Positions 42,530 through 55,360 of a stretch of 64,000 nucleotides of DNA are shown one piece after another; positions within the stretch are counted from its first letter, which is position 1; each line of letters begins with the position of its first letter. Position numbers and translations under genes: made by a program. The stretch comes from Nymphaea colorata (taxonomy: Eukaryota; Streptophyta; Magnoliopsida; Nymphaeales; Nymphaeaceae). The notes below the pieces were generated by a model. The model did no database searches. It was given only the letters and a program-made list of their open reading frames with translations, and had not been told where the DNA came from. The stretch lies in NCBI RefSeq assembly GCF_008831285.2, contig NC_045151.1, forward strand, positions 10,218,571 to 10,282,570. Reading direction: 5' to 3'.

Positions 42530-43029
42530 ATGGAGGCAATCTCTCGGTAGGTTTGCATCGAAACTGGCATTCTCATGCTTCCTTCTCCAACTCCAAGCAT
42601 GGATGCCAAGTGCGATGAGTCTGCAGTTCCGCCTCCGGAGACGAAGATGTACAAGTGCAAGAAGTGTCATTGCTGGATTCGTTTGTTTCAAGCATCAGCG
42701 GCCATAATAGCTGATGCAAGATGCAGTGTTTTGACATTGGTGGGCACGCAGTTCAGAAGCGCTTGGTCTCAGTAGGTCGCCGTGAGTGCTCTATTTGCGG
42801 AAGGTGCTTCCCGGCTGACCAGGCTCTGGGTAGACATATGACCTTGTATAGGCGGCTGGTTTCGGTGGGCAGTCACGAGTGCTCTATCTGCGAAAGGTGC
42901 TTCCCGATTGATAAGGCTCTGGGTGGACATATGACCTTGTACAGGTGGCTGGCTGACAATGTAGGCACAAAGAAGCCTCTGGATATTGACCTTGACTTAT
43001 CTCTATCAGTTGATGATCGTGAAGAATAA
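42530..43029 (+). pseudogene. C2H2 zinc-finger/EAR gene, array copy 1 (extra finger)
   Basis: ZAT-like plant repressor copy. The ATG at 42530 is followed by a stop at codon 7. A later frame gives MDAK and finger 1 (CKKC, kept), and a one-base loss near 42690 shifts the frame. The second finger appears twice (ECSICGRCFPADQALGRHMT, then ECSICERCFPIDKALGGHMT) through an ~81 bp internal duplication, unique to this copy. The C-terminus has DIDLDLSLS, an EAR-type repression motif. In both fingers Tyr stands where the last His ligand would be. Confidence 0.8.
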
Positions 43030-43555
43030 GAAATAGACGTGAAATAGCCGAATAAGATGCATTGCTGGTTATGAGAATTTGGTGGTGCCCATACTCCGAA
43101 AACTTTTTGTTATCTTCTCATGTGCCGCTAGCTATCATCGTTGATCTATAACCTGGACAGGTCTCTAAAGTAAATACCTAGTGCCTTCTTGGAAAGTGGT
43201 CGCCCTAAGGCTATTTTATCTTCAAGAAAGTGATCACCTTAACTTTTGGATCAACATCAAGCTCATTTAGGAAGCTGCTTGGGCGGCAATGTGATTATTA
43301 TGGTAACATAAACTGATAAGAGATTAAAATTATCTTGCTAAATTATCACAGAGACTCCCAAATGTAGTATCTAAGCAACTAATAAAGGCGTAACTGACTA
43401 ATACAAGTGAAAAGATCAAATAGACAATCAAAGAGCAACTAGCTTCTACTGTCCTTCTTGATCCCGCTAGAGCTCTGGCCGTCAAACTGCTTCAACTCTT
43501 TTCTTCCTTAACCGACTGGTCTTCCAAAGCTTCCTTCAATTTTTATGAGTAACAG

Positions 43556-44008
43556 ATGGAGGCAATCCCTCAGCAGGTTTGCAATGGAACTGGCGTTCCC
43601 ATGCTTCCTTCTCCAACTCCAACCATGGATGCCAAGTACGATGAATCTGCAGCTCTGCCTTCGGTGACGAGGATGTACGAGTGCAAGAAGTATCATCGCC
43701 AGTTTCATTCGTTTCAAGTACTAGGCGGCTATAGTAGTCGATGCAAGATGCAGTGTTCTGACGTTGGTGGGCGTGCAGCTCAGAAGCGGCGGGTCTCGGT
43801 GAGCCGCCATGAGTGCTCTATCTGTGGAAGGTGCTTCCCGACTGACTAGTCACTGGGTGGACATATGACCTTGTAGAGGCGGTTGACAGACCATGTATGC
43901 AGAAAGAAGCCTCTGAATATTGACCTTAACCTATCTCTACCTGCTGATGATCATGAAGAAGAAAACGCAGGTGTGAAGTGGCCGAATAAGATGCGCTGCT
44001 GGGTATGA
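43556..44008 (+). pseudogene. C2H2 zinc-finger/EAR gene, array copy 2
   Basis: The ATG at 43556 opens MEAIPQQVCNGTG and runs through finger 1 (YECKKYHRQFHSFQVLGGYS, second Cys replaced by Tyr) and finger 2 (ECSICGRCFPTD). A TAG at 43847-43849 replaces Gln before the ALGGH part, and a second TAG follows nearby. Downstream the frame still reads PLNIDLNLSLP (EAR) and ends at a stop near 44006. Confidence 0.8.
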
Positions 44009-44494
44009 GAATTTGGTGGTGCTACTACTCAGAAAGCTTTTGGTTATCATCTCATGCGCCTTTAGCTATCATTGTTGATCTATAACCTGGACAAGCCTCT
44101 GAAGTAAATATGTAGTGCCTTCTTGGTAAGTGGTCGCCCTAAGGCTGCTTTATCTTCAAGAAAGTGATGACCTTAACTTTTGGATCAACATCAAGCCCAT
44201 TTAGAGAGCTGCTTGGGCAGCAATGTGATTATTATGATAACATAAACTGACAAGAAATTATAATTATCTTGCTAATTTAGTGTCACAAAGACCTTCCAAA
44301 ATGTAGTATCTAAGCAACTAATAATGGCATAACTGACTAATACAAGTGAAGATATCAAATAAGCAATCAAAGAGCAACTAGCTTCTACCGTCCTTCTTAA
44401 TCTCACTAGAGCTCTAACCGTCAAACTCCATCAACTCTTCTCTTCCTTAACAGGCTGGTCTTCCCAAGCTTCCTTCAATTTTTATGAGTAACAG

Positions 44495-45013
44495 ATGGAG
44501 GCAATCCCTCAGGAGGTTTGCAATGGAACTGGTGTTTTCATGCTTCTTTCTCCAACTCTAATCATGGATGCCAAGTACAATGAATCTGCATTTCTGCCGC
44601 CGGCAACGATGATGTATGAGTGCAACAAGTATCATCACCGGTTTCGTTCGTTTCAAGCATTAGGCGGCCATAGTAGCCGATGCAAGATGCAGTGTTCTAA
44701 CGTTGGTGGGCGTGCAGTTCAGAAGTGTCGGGTCTCGATGGGCCGCCACAAGTGCCTTATTTGCAGAAGGTGCTTCTTGGCTGGTGAGGCTCTAGGTGGA
44801 TAGATGACATTGTACGGGCAGTTGGCCAACAATGTAGGCAAAAAGAAGCCTCTGGACATTGACCTTAACCTACCTCCACCTCGTGAAGATCGTGGAGAAA
44901 AAGAAGTAGATGTGAAGTGGCCGAATAAGGATATGAGAATTTGGTGGTGCCAATACTCAGAAAGCTTTTTGTTATCTTTTCATGCACCACGAGCTATCAT
45001 TGTTGATCTATAA
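44495..45013 (+). pseudogene. C2H2 zinc-finger/EAR gene, array copy 3 (least damaged)
   Basis: MEAIPQEVCNGTG start, finger 1 YECNKYHHRFRSFQALGGHS, finger 2 KCLICRRCFLAGEALGG. The next codon, where sisters have the zinc-binding His, is TAG (44801-44803). After it the same frame continues with the EAR motif PLDIDLNLPPP to 45013. Without that stop this would be the longest open copy. A truncated protein without the EAR motif could still be made. Confidence 0.8.
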
Positions 45014-45422
45014 CCTGAACAGGCCTCTAAAGTAAATATCTAGTGTCGTCTTGGTAAGTGGTCGCCCTAAGGCTACTTTATCTTCAAGAATGTGATGACC
45101 TTAACTTTTGAATCAACATCAAGCCCATTTAGGAAGCTGTTCGGGCGGTAATGTGATTATTATAATAACATAAACTGATAAGAGATTACAATCATCCTAC
45201 TAATTTAGTGTTAAAGAGACCTTCCCTAATGTAGTATCTAAGCAACTAATAATGGCATAACTGACTACTACAAGTGAATAGATCAAATAGGCAATCAAAG
45301 AGCAAATAGCTTCTACCATCCTACTTGATCCCACTAGAGCCCTAACCATCAAACTCCTTCAACTCTTCTCTTCCTTAATCGACTGGTCTTCCCAAACTTC
45401 ATTCAATTTTTATGAGTAACGA

Positions 45423-45830
45423 ATGGAGAAAATCCCATGGCATGTTTGCATTGGAACTGGTGTTCCCATGCTTCCATCTCCAACTCCAAGCTTTGATGTC
45501 AAGCACGATGAATCTGGAGTTCCACCTCCAGTGACGAGGATGTACGAGTGCAAGTAGTGTCGTCACCGGTTTTGTTCATTTCAAGTACTAGGCGGCCATA
45601 GTATCTGATGCGGGATGCAGTGCTTTGGCGTTGGTGGGCGTGCAGTTCAAAAGCACCCTTTCTCGGTGGGCCTTCATGAATGCTCTATCTGCGAAAGGTG
45701 CTTCCTGACTGACCAGGCTCTAGATGGACATATGACCTTGTACATGTGGCTAACCAACAATGTAGGCAGAAAGAAGCCTCTGGAGATTGACCTTAATCTA
45801 CCTTCACTTGTTCATGATCGTGAAGAATAA
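45423..45830 (+). pseudogene. C2H2 zinc-finger/EAR gene, array copy 4
   Basis: The ATG at 45423 (MEKIPWHVCIGTG) leads to MYECK and then a TAG where finger 1 has its second zinc-binding region, and a TGA follows after GGHSI. Finger 2 (ECSICERCFLTDQALDGHMT) and the EAR segment PLEIDLNLPSL remain readable in frame to TAA at 45828-45830. Confidence 0.8.
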
Positions 45831-46339
45831 GAAGCAGACGTGAAGTGGCCAAATAAGATGCGTTGCTGGGTATAAGAATTTGGTGGTACCAATACTCGAA
45901 AAACTTTGTGTTTTTTTCTCATGCGCCGCTAGCTATCTTTGTTGATATATAACTTGGACAAGCCTCTCGAGTTAATATCTAGTTCCTTCTTCGTAAGTGG
46001 TCGCCCTAAGGTTGCTTTTATCTTCAATATAGTGATGAAACCCATTTAGGAAGCTACTTGGGCAGCAGTGTGATTATTGCGGTAACATAAACTGATAAGA
46101 GATGATAATTATCTTGCTAATTTAGTGTCACGGAGACTCTCCCAAACATAGTATCTAAGCAACTAATAATGGTGTAACTAACTAATACAAGTGAAGAGAT
46201 CAAATAGGCAATCAAAGAGCAACTAGCTCCTACCGTCCTTCTTGATCCCACTAGAGCTCTGGCCATCAAACTCCTTAAACACTTTTCTTCCTTAACTGAC
46301 CGGTCTTCCCATGCTTCCTTCAATTTTTACAAGTAATAG

Positions 46340-46784
46340 ATGGAGGCATTCCCCTAGCATTTTTGCATCAGAACTGGTGTTTTCATGCTTCCTTCTCCAA
46401 CTCCAAGTATGGATGCCAAGCACAATGAATATGCAGTTTCTGTTACGTGACGAGGATGTACGAGTGGAAGAAATGCCATCGCCGGTTTCATTCGTTTCAA
46501 GCACTAGGCAGCCATAGTAGCTTATGCAAGATGCAGTGCTCTGACATTGGTGGGCATGCAGTTCAGAAACACCCGGTCTTGATGGGCCACCATGAGTACT
46601 CTCTCTGTCAAGGTGCTTCCCAACTGACCAGGCTTTGGGTGGACATATGACCTTGCACAGGCGGCTGGGCAACAATATGGGCAGAAAGAAGCCTCTAAAT
46701 ATTGACCTTAACCTACCTCCACCTACTGATAATCGTGAAGAAGAAGAAGCAGACGTGAAGTGGCCAAAAAAGATGCGCTGCTAG
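46340..46784 (+). pseudogene. C2H2 zinc-finger/EAR gene, array copy 5
   Basis: The ATG at 46340 is followed by TAG at codon 6. Finger 1 reads YEWKKCHRRFHSFQALGSHS (first Cys changed to Trp). Finger 2 is damaged (HEYSLCQGAS, with a frame change). The EAR-like PLNIDLNLPPP persists near the end, before a stop near 46782. Confidence 0.78.
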
Positions 46785-46860
46785 GTACGAGAATTTGGTG
46801 GTGCCAATACTCGGAAAATTTTTTGTTATCTTTTCGCATTGGCGTGTGTGTCCGATGTCA

Positions 46861-47191
46861 ATACTTGAAACAACTCCTAGAAGGATACTAAGCTTTTGTC
46901 TATGGAATTACAGAAACTTATTCTTATTTTTTCTACAAGTACTGCAAAGTTTAGTAGATACAGCATGTTTCTCCTTTTACTGTAACTGGCTAACTAGCTT
47001 AAAGATTCAGATAAATTAACACATTTTTTGTATTTAATTGTAGAAACTGCGTATACGTGAATAGATATTCAGAAATTTTTCATTTTTTTGATGCATTTGT
47101 GGATGTGTATGATATTAACCAAGGGAAACATCTCCTACTAGGATCTTTTGTTGTCGTTGTATGCAATCGCAGGAACTGCATATAAATTACT
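46861..47191. other. Intergenic, no gene seen
   Basis: T/A-rich sequence between the end of the array and the second dispersed repeat. No coding or repeat features were identified. Confidence 0.4.
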
Positions 47192-47949
<758 letters not shown>

Positions 47950-48589
47950 ACATATCATAACTAGTGAAGTTATCCCATTGGTAATGTATGAAATTTTTTG
48001 TAAATTTATTTGCTTTCTCGAAGGAGAGTTTTTCTATAGAGACAAATACTTTTGAATGTCATAAGTTGGTACACCTTGTCATAATTTGATATTTAGCTTG
48101 GTAATAATAATAATGATGATGATAACAACAATTTTAATAATATCTTGTTTAATGTTAAATGTTTGAGATCCCAATAGAATCTCAATCGGCAAGAAACACA
48201 GAGATCTCTGTGGTGCAGATAAGCATATCGTAAGTTGGAATTTCTCGGGTATAATATGGTAAAGTTGTACATCTCGGGGATATCTTATCAAAGTTTTAAA
48301 AAATTTAAAACTTCTAAAAAATCCTGAAATTGTAAAAAAATAAAATTAATATGAAATTAATAAAAATATGAACGCAAAAAAAACGTATAATACGCATTTT
48401 TCATGTTTTTTTATATTCTAGCTTTTAAAAAAAAAACGCGTGTTATTGCCGTTTTATACGGTTGACTTATTTTTCGTGTATTTAACACGTCTTTTTCGAT
48501 TTTAACTTCACTCTTCCATGGTAGGTATCACTTGAAAAACAAACAGGTATTACAGAAATATTCATCAAAGAACTAAAGAACTGCAACTA
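47950..48589. other. Intergenic, no gene; degraded MITE-like sequence
   Basis: Around 48240-48500 motifs such as TCTCGGGTATAA, AACGCGTGTTATTGCC and ACGGTTGACTTATTTTTCGTG resemble, in part inverted, the sequence at 8640-8760. This suggests a decayed copy of the same element type. Confidence 0.35.
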
Positions 48590-48887
48590 AGATTTCCTAA
48601 AGGATATCTTGGATAGCGTTATTACCAGCAGAAGGATTGTTTGTAAGAAACTGCTAAACCACATCTTCATTTTGAGCAACAGTCAAGCTGTTCAAGGCAG
48701 CAGTCGTCAACTACTATAGGATTAAATTCCCCACAAAAGGCCTATAACATGAAATTAAAAAAAAAATGCATTGATGTCCCAAGTCCTAAATATAGATATT
48801 TACCTGCATGTGATATACACAAGTGACCCTCCAACTTTAAGCAATCTGAAACCATTAGTAAGAAGCTGTAACCGCACCGAGTTTTAA

Positions 48888-49823
48888 GAAAAATCATTCA
48901 TGTAGCATTTAGATCAAATAGATCTGCGGAAAGGTTGAAGCAACCAAAAAAGAGAGAAAAAGGAGAATAAAATGATGCAATGAGAAAAGGATTAACAACT
49001 TCAACCAAAAAATAGGAAGAACAATAACCAAAACAGAAAAACTAAAAATTTTAAAGAGTGCTCCTTCCTGAAAGGCAAGTATCTAAAAATCAAGTCAAGT
49101 TTCATAACGTCTAAAAATAATCAGTTGTTGTTAGACATCTAAATACAGATGCACAGAAAATGGTGTGGTGCTCCATGCTTCCTGATTTTAACCTTTTAGG
49201 AGAAGACATTGATCTACAGTAAAATGTCTTCATAATCCTGATTACTACCACGTTGCTCCTAGTGGCTTGATACGAAAAAAAAAAGAGTTTGAAGCACTTT
49301 TCGTAGAAGTGCCTCCTAGCTGTTGTACTTCCTATTTTACCAGGTCATATAACGGATTATAGCCTTGCTGCCCAGAATCGTACCCAAGAGAATAACTCTT
49401 CCATTTTCGGTCATGGTCATACAAGTATAAACATCCACTACATTATTCTTTAGAGTTTAAACTTTAAACTAATCGAAGTTGACAATTACATTTTAAAAAA
49501 GGAAACTTCAAATAATTAAAATGCAAAATGGATAGCACCACAAATACACTGACAGGCAAGGGCCACGCAAACTCGTGAAGAGGGTTGGATTTGCCAATCA
49601 GATCAGTAACAAATGGAAACCAATATCTCCTCATAACTCAGGAATCCCTAGTGGGGCTGTTCTTAAGGCTCACATGTCTTTTCTAAAGCAATTCAGCGTC
49701 AGTAATTTGAAAACATAAATAAGGATCATAGGAATGTTAATTCAGCAGGTGAAAACCTGTAACTAAAATATGATCAATTTAAAATCTCTAGATAGATACG
49801 GCTAGGGATTCAACATATTTTGC
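48888..49823 (-). other. Methyltransferase intron, nothing else seen
   Basis: AT-rich intron sequence between the two 3' exons. No terminal repeats or coding features recognised. Confidence 0.4.
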
Positions 49824-51147
49824 CTGGAGTCGAGTCAATGAACCAATTCTTTCTGCATCCAACAGTCTTCTTTGAAGAGTGTCCCATCCCAATCTTCAAA
49901 CTTGAGGATGTGCTTAACAGACCCATCATGTGTACACTCAGCATCAACCAAGACCTAACAAATAAATAGAAACACACAGAAAAAATAAATACGTACAATG
50001 ATGATAAAGGACAGAGATAGAAGAACAGAGAACATAAGTCACCTAAAATTCTTCATTCTAGCAACCGTGATAAGGCAACTCACAGCTAGCCTAAAGGTAT
50101 AATGCTACTCCTATGTAGCAAGAATAGAAAGACAAGTACTAAATTACACTGACACCACAAAATACTAGTCCAATAGCAAAGCTATTCTTGTCCCTCTAGA
50201 GAATTAACAGCATCGATTCAAAGCATTATTGCACCCCTGAAGTAAATGTTCATGAACTTCATGCATTATTCAACAAAACAACTGTTCACGATCATTTTCA
50301 CCTTATGAAAGTAGATTTCAAACAAAATCCTAATTTTCATATGATGGCCATAGGGATGTCAATATGTCATCCAAGCCTGCATCGTGCAACAGAAACACAT
50401 AATTTCAGGTTCAATCAATAGTGAAAATTCAATTAAAGCCAAAAATCAATCTGAGAACCACTGAATGCAACTTAGTTGGTAATGGGCTTGGTGAATATGT
50501 CACAACAAACATACAACAGCACTTCTGCATTGCTTTTAGTATCCAAATCTAAATCAGGCTGAACCTCAATACCTACAATGTATATCCAATAAAGCAAGTA
50601 TCTAATAAAATAACACAAACATATGCCCCCATTGAACGTGAGAAGCTGCTACTGAGTTCCTTAGGCATAAACTAATAAAAAAAACTTCTAATTTTCATCC
50701 GAAATGGATTCAGGGTGCAGGTGACACTTCTTGAGAAAGCTTGGGTGTAGGTGCAGCAATGATATGTTTGTGCATGAGTTTTTGTGTGTGTGTGAGAGAG
50801 AGGGAGAGAGTTAAGAGCGAAAAGAAGCTTTTTGAAAATTGTAAAATAATCCTCTTCATGTAAATTGTAATAAAAAGATAACTTCAAAAGTAAAAGCATA
50901 AAATATCAAAAAGAAACTTTTCATAAACTGTAAAATGATTCACTTTTTGGATCTTTTCTGTGTCTCCCTCCACTGATGGTCGAACCATGCAGCCACTACT
51001 CCTCCTGCTGTAGATGGGTTCCCTTCTTCTTCCTTTTTCTCCTTCTCCTTCCTCCTTACAACTCCACTTTCTCCTTTCTCCTTTCTCCACTACGTTAACA
51101 CTGTACTTCTTTATATGGTTGGCCATGAACTTTTCCATGTTGACACT

Positions 51148-51553
51148 ATAGCCACAAATATCGTTCTCGGGCTTTTATTGGCAAGGTTTTTCTCATGTAT
51201 TTATCGACAAAGTTTCTTTTAAGGAAAATTTCTGGAAAATCTTGGATTTTTTTTTAAAATTTAAAAATCAAAATGTTCGATAAAATACAAGAAATGAAAA
51301 TAATGTATTGCATTTAGGAGGTCATGTTAAATACTTAAAACAAGAGGAAATAACACAATGAAACAAAAGTTGAAAAAAATAAAAAACAGAAAGTGAAAGA
51401 AAAAATAAATGCAAAAATCGTGATAAATTGTTATAAATTTATTTTTAACTTTTTTTCAAAAAATCGCAATATTTCTTCGTTTTTATCGTTTCTTTTGTTT
51501 TGTTCGTTAATATCGCGAAATTTTCGAAAATATCACAATATTTGTGGGCATGG
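51148..51553. mobile_element. Small hAT-like MITE in a methyltransferase intron
   Basis: Flanks TTGACACT (51140-51147) and TTGAAACT (51554-51561) differ at one base. Ends ATAGCCACAAATAT and, inverted, ATGCCCACAAATAT. The interior GGCAAGGTTTTTCTC is shared with the segment near 4315 and resembles 9060-9080. Confidence 0.6.
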
Positions 51554-52460
51554 TTGAAACTCCACATGGTGTCATTCTGGAATTCTATTTTTTGGAAGTT
51601 CTCTCAAAAGTGAGGTATATTTAAAGCTTTTAGTTCACCAGTTTATAGGAAACATGCTGCCAAATCAGTGGAGATCTTGAATACAAAAAGATGCATTTTC
51701 CTTAGAAAGAGAAAAGAATCATGCATGGCAACTTGTTTTACCTGTTCTACATAAGGTGGGTATTTTATTAATATCAAAGGCATCTTAAGTGCTTCATCTA
51801 AACAATTAACAATTGAGTGAACTGTGAAGCGAGAGGGATACAAAAACCGATACCGAAATGACATGTTATTTCCAGATGACCATGGAAGATAGCATACCTT
51901 GTCGTATCCACCATCATTACCCTCTTCTTTTCCAGTTTGAAACAGCTGCTCCTTTCTTAGTCCAATTACTCCAGAATGCTTTCCATAGAAGATCAATTCA
52001 CATGTATTGGCTTTCGATATTCTATTAGTGTGTTTAGACTTTCTTCTTTCACTCCAAGGTACTCTAGATGACCATTCCTGATAAACATCTTCCTTTCCTC
52101 TATAATCACCATTTTCTGATTCCTAGACATAGTAAGTTAACATGTAAAGGGAAAGACGTATACAGCAAAGGCATGATATCTTTAGCTGAATGCGCATTAA
52201 ACTCTTGCTGCTAAGAAAAGTATCAAGTTAGCATGTGCTACAATTTTTCTCCTTTACCATCACTGGTTGGTTCTCTGTGCAAGTTCCCAAAGGCAAGAGG
52301 GAAAAGGGTGTTCCACCTGCTACAAAAAGCCTACAACGAACCCCCAATGCATATTTTTGCAACATTGTCCTGCATGCAGCCAGACGGCTTTTTGCAATGT
52401 CTACTCCAGTTAGCGAACCTGAGCTGCCAAGAAGTTCGGCAAGCATGCATAACTTTGCAC

Positions 52461-55269
52461 CTGATATAGAGAAAATATGGCAATCAGATGCTGGCCTGGA
52501 GCTCAAGCAAAAAATGTAAAAAACATGCTTTCAACGGTTCGATCATGCTTAATTATGCAGATTTAAATGGACGAATGTCAATGCAAGTTACAAAAATATG
52601 CAACGTAGTTGAGAGAAAATCTGCTAAACACAATGCAGATGGTGTCTGGAGAAAGTTAGTGATAACACACTTCATATGCAAAGAAAACAGCTTAAGATAT
52701 TGTCCAAGTCCATGCAATAGACTTTTTAAGAAGGTTATCACACCCATGTACCACTTGCACCAGGTTCTGGTGTGGATGTAGGTGCAGCAAATTCAGTGGT
52801 CAAGAGATTTCAGGCTCAATCAACTATAGATACATATCAGACTCAACTTTGACACAAGTATAGTGTAGTCATTTGAGTCATAACTCCATAGGTTCATTAA
52901 TTTGTTCTGATACACAGTCTATATGTTATCTTTTGCTATATATTAGTCTTCATTTTGCTCTTGATGTTAAAACATTTAGTACTATAACTCTTTCTTTGAT
53001 TTTCTAATGAATTGATAATTTCATGCTTACAACAGGTGTCCCGATTGAAGTAATCTAATCATGCTTGTACTCATTGTTACTGAACAACAACTATTACTTT
53101 ATTTTATACTATAGCTTATGAGCATAATTCTTCTTATTTAGTTAGTTTGTGGGGCTTTCTTTGAAGTACAGTTCACCAAAACAAAGGTAAGTGAACGTAG
53201 TTGCAAGCTTGATAATGACCAACCATTAGTTACTATGGTAGATCAGAAAATTTGCAACTCATGTCTTCCTATTTTCCACGTGATTGAACTGCTGCTCATT
53301 TTGTTTCCCTTAAAGTTGCCAGTTTCCTTTCTCTTCAATGTCAACCACAATTAGACATCAATATGTTAATTTGGATTTTGGCATATATCTTTCATGGTGC
53401 CAGTAGAGTTTCCACATGCAGATGAACCTTGAACAGGTCTGAAAGTCATAACTGCTTAAGCTTTGAACCTGCACTAGCTGTGCATTGAAGAACTTAAAGT
53501 ATAGTTTTTATTGACAAGTTGCTTTGGCCTTTAGAATCCACCGTGCACTACGTGATCACAATTCAGTACTCCACTTTGATCCATGTTTACACCAACAAAT
53601 AACAATACGTTTAAGATGAAAAAGATGACAAATTTCTCACCCTTCCATTAATGTATGACCAAAGCTGATGAAAAATAGCTAGATATAATTAGCTCTTTTA
53701 ACTCGTCTAAAAGAGGACCAATAATTTTAGAAAGGCCAATGCACTTTGTTCTTTAGGGTTCTTTTCATAGTAAAATTCTTTGAGGAACAAGAAACTATAT
53801 ACTTGTACAAGTTACAACTATACCAGACATTCTACAGTGCATTTGTTTTCATTTGAAGTCTGCAGCACGGAATAACATTGATATGATATTAGCTTCCTGC
53901 ATCACTTTAGACAAACAGTTTTTGTTTACCAATTATCATGTATTGATACTTCTTATCATTCGTGGACTTGTGTGGTTAAGAAAGCCATGTTATTGCCAGG
54001 CAGGCCTTTTTTTCAGATTTTTGATCCATCGATAGATTAAAACTGTAACTGCTATAAAAATGCAATAAATCAAACACTAGACAATTATGAGAAAATAAAG
54101 TACATCAAATTATTAGTTGTTCTAATTCACAATTGCATAAAAAATTTGATGCTGTTATACACTATAATAGTTTTATCAAATCTTACATAATATATGAACT
54201 ATCTCTCATCATGCCAAATTTCCGGATATTTTCAATGAGGATGATCCATCTTCATCTCACAATGGATGAGTTCTGGCAATATTTTGTAAAATTAATCTAG
54301 TATGAGTTTGTGCCTTTCTTTTATTACCTTCTAGAGAGCATTACATAATAGTTGATGGGATAACACAGTTAGACCTTAAACTAAAACTTAATATCATGAG
54401 GAAAGAATAATGTATCACATTAAGTACTTGTGTATTAGAAGTTGCTAGAGATTTATTATTTGTAGCTTTTCTGTTAGAACTTATTTGGGCCAGCTTCATG
54501 GATGCAAATTTCATTTGGTTTATATGCAAAACAATTCATAATCTTGTTCCTTTTTGTTAGATATGCACTTTAACATGATTAAGATGTTCAAACCATTGTC
54601 GCAAATTTTTTTGTGTGACATATTTCTCAGGCAGGAAAATTCAGAGAATTTAAAAATTAAAAGTAAAAACTAAAAAGTAAAAACTAGTAATAGAACTACC
54701 AAAATCAGAATTTTGTATTCTTACAAAAAACATGGTAAAAATCCAAAACAGGTAATGTTAAGACAAACTATGAAAAGATTAAGATATATTAAAAAAAATT
54801 ATTATTGAAAAAACAATAAATTTGAATTTTTGCTCCTTTTTTTCAAAATCATGTAAATTTTGTAGGTTATTTATAACATGGACAGATGCACTCTTTAGAT
54901 TGTCAAGTTTTAAACTTAATTTAATTAACTGCAGGTCCTCATAGCATATATTTTCAATTACTGTGCCTTCTCATATCTAATGTCTTTTACTCTAGCAAAT
55001 GACTTTTCAACAATTAACTTTTTTACTGAATTTTTATATTTTTTATCCTTTTTAAAATTTTCAAAGAAAAAAATGTTTTTTTACTACATATTACATTCTG
55101 TTATAATCTTCCTTTGCACTGAACTTGTATAACTTATTACATTTTGTAACATATTGTGAAAATCAGCTAAATTGCAGAAATTGAAAAAGGAAAATTGATG
55201 GGGAGCAACAAATCTTTGAAGAAACATAAAAATAGTAGAATGGAATCGTTATATAACAAAATAAATTAC
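52461..55269 (-). other. Methyltransferase intron, no gene
   Basis: 2.8 kb of AT-rich sequence between the SAM-motif exons. Around 54590-54880 degraded MITE-like sequence is possible. No convincing open frames. Confidence 0.4.
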
Positions 55270-55360
55270 CTGGAGCAGCACAAAGATCAAGAATGTGATC
55301 CCCTGGCAAAACATTTAATGTCGTGACAGCAGCTCTAGATGCAGCATGAATTCCATATAT

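Larger units (their letters stand above)
42214..46860 (+). repeat. Tandem array of five zinc-finger gene units
   Basis: Units begin with GTGATGACCTTAACTTTTGGAT-type sequence at about 42214, 43228, 44165 and 45091, and with a shortened form at about 46032. Each is roughly 0.93 kb (the first about 1.0 kb) and carries the same upstream block, one C2H2 gene and the same downstream block, so whole units including flanks were duplicated, as by unequal crossing-over. Confidence 0.88.
48590..55360 (-). pseudogene. NOL1/NOP2/Sun-family RNA (cytosine-5) methyltransferase, decayed, N-terminus not found
   Basis: Minus-strand exons: 55360-55270 (PGDHILDLCAAPG, SAM motif I), 52460-52258 (AKLCMLAELLGSSGSLTGVD, motif II), 52122-51898 (SKANTCELIFYGKHSGVIGL ... 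GGYDK), 49954-49824 (VLVDAECTHDGSVKHILKFE), 48865-48804 (LLTNGFRLLKVGGSLVYITC) and 48687 to about 48590 (SLTVAQNEDVV). All have good splice sites except a GC donor at 49823-49822. Damage: one base missing near 49870 (WGW expected, frame lost), TAG after NEDVV near 48640, Asp to Gly in FVAGGT (ADGT in relatives), and no recognisable C-terminus or N-terminus. The family methylates rRNA or tRNA using SAM. Introns are kept, so this is a degraded gene or DNA-level copy, not a retrocopy. Confidence 0.82.
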
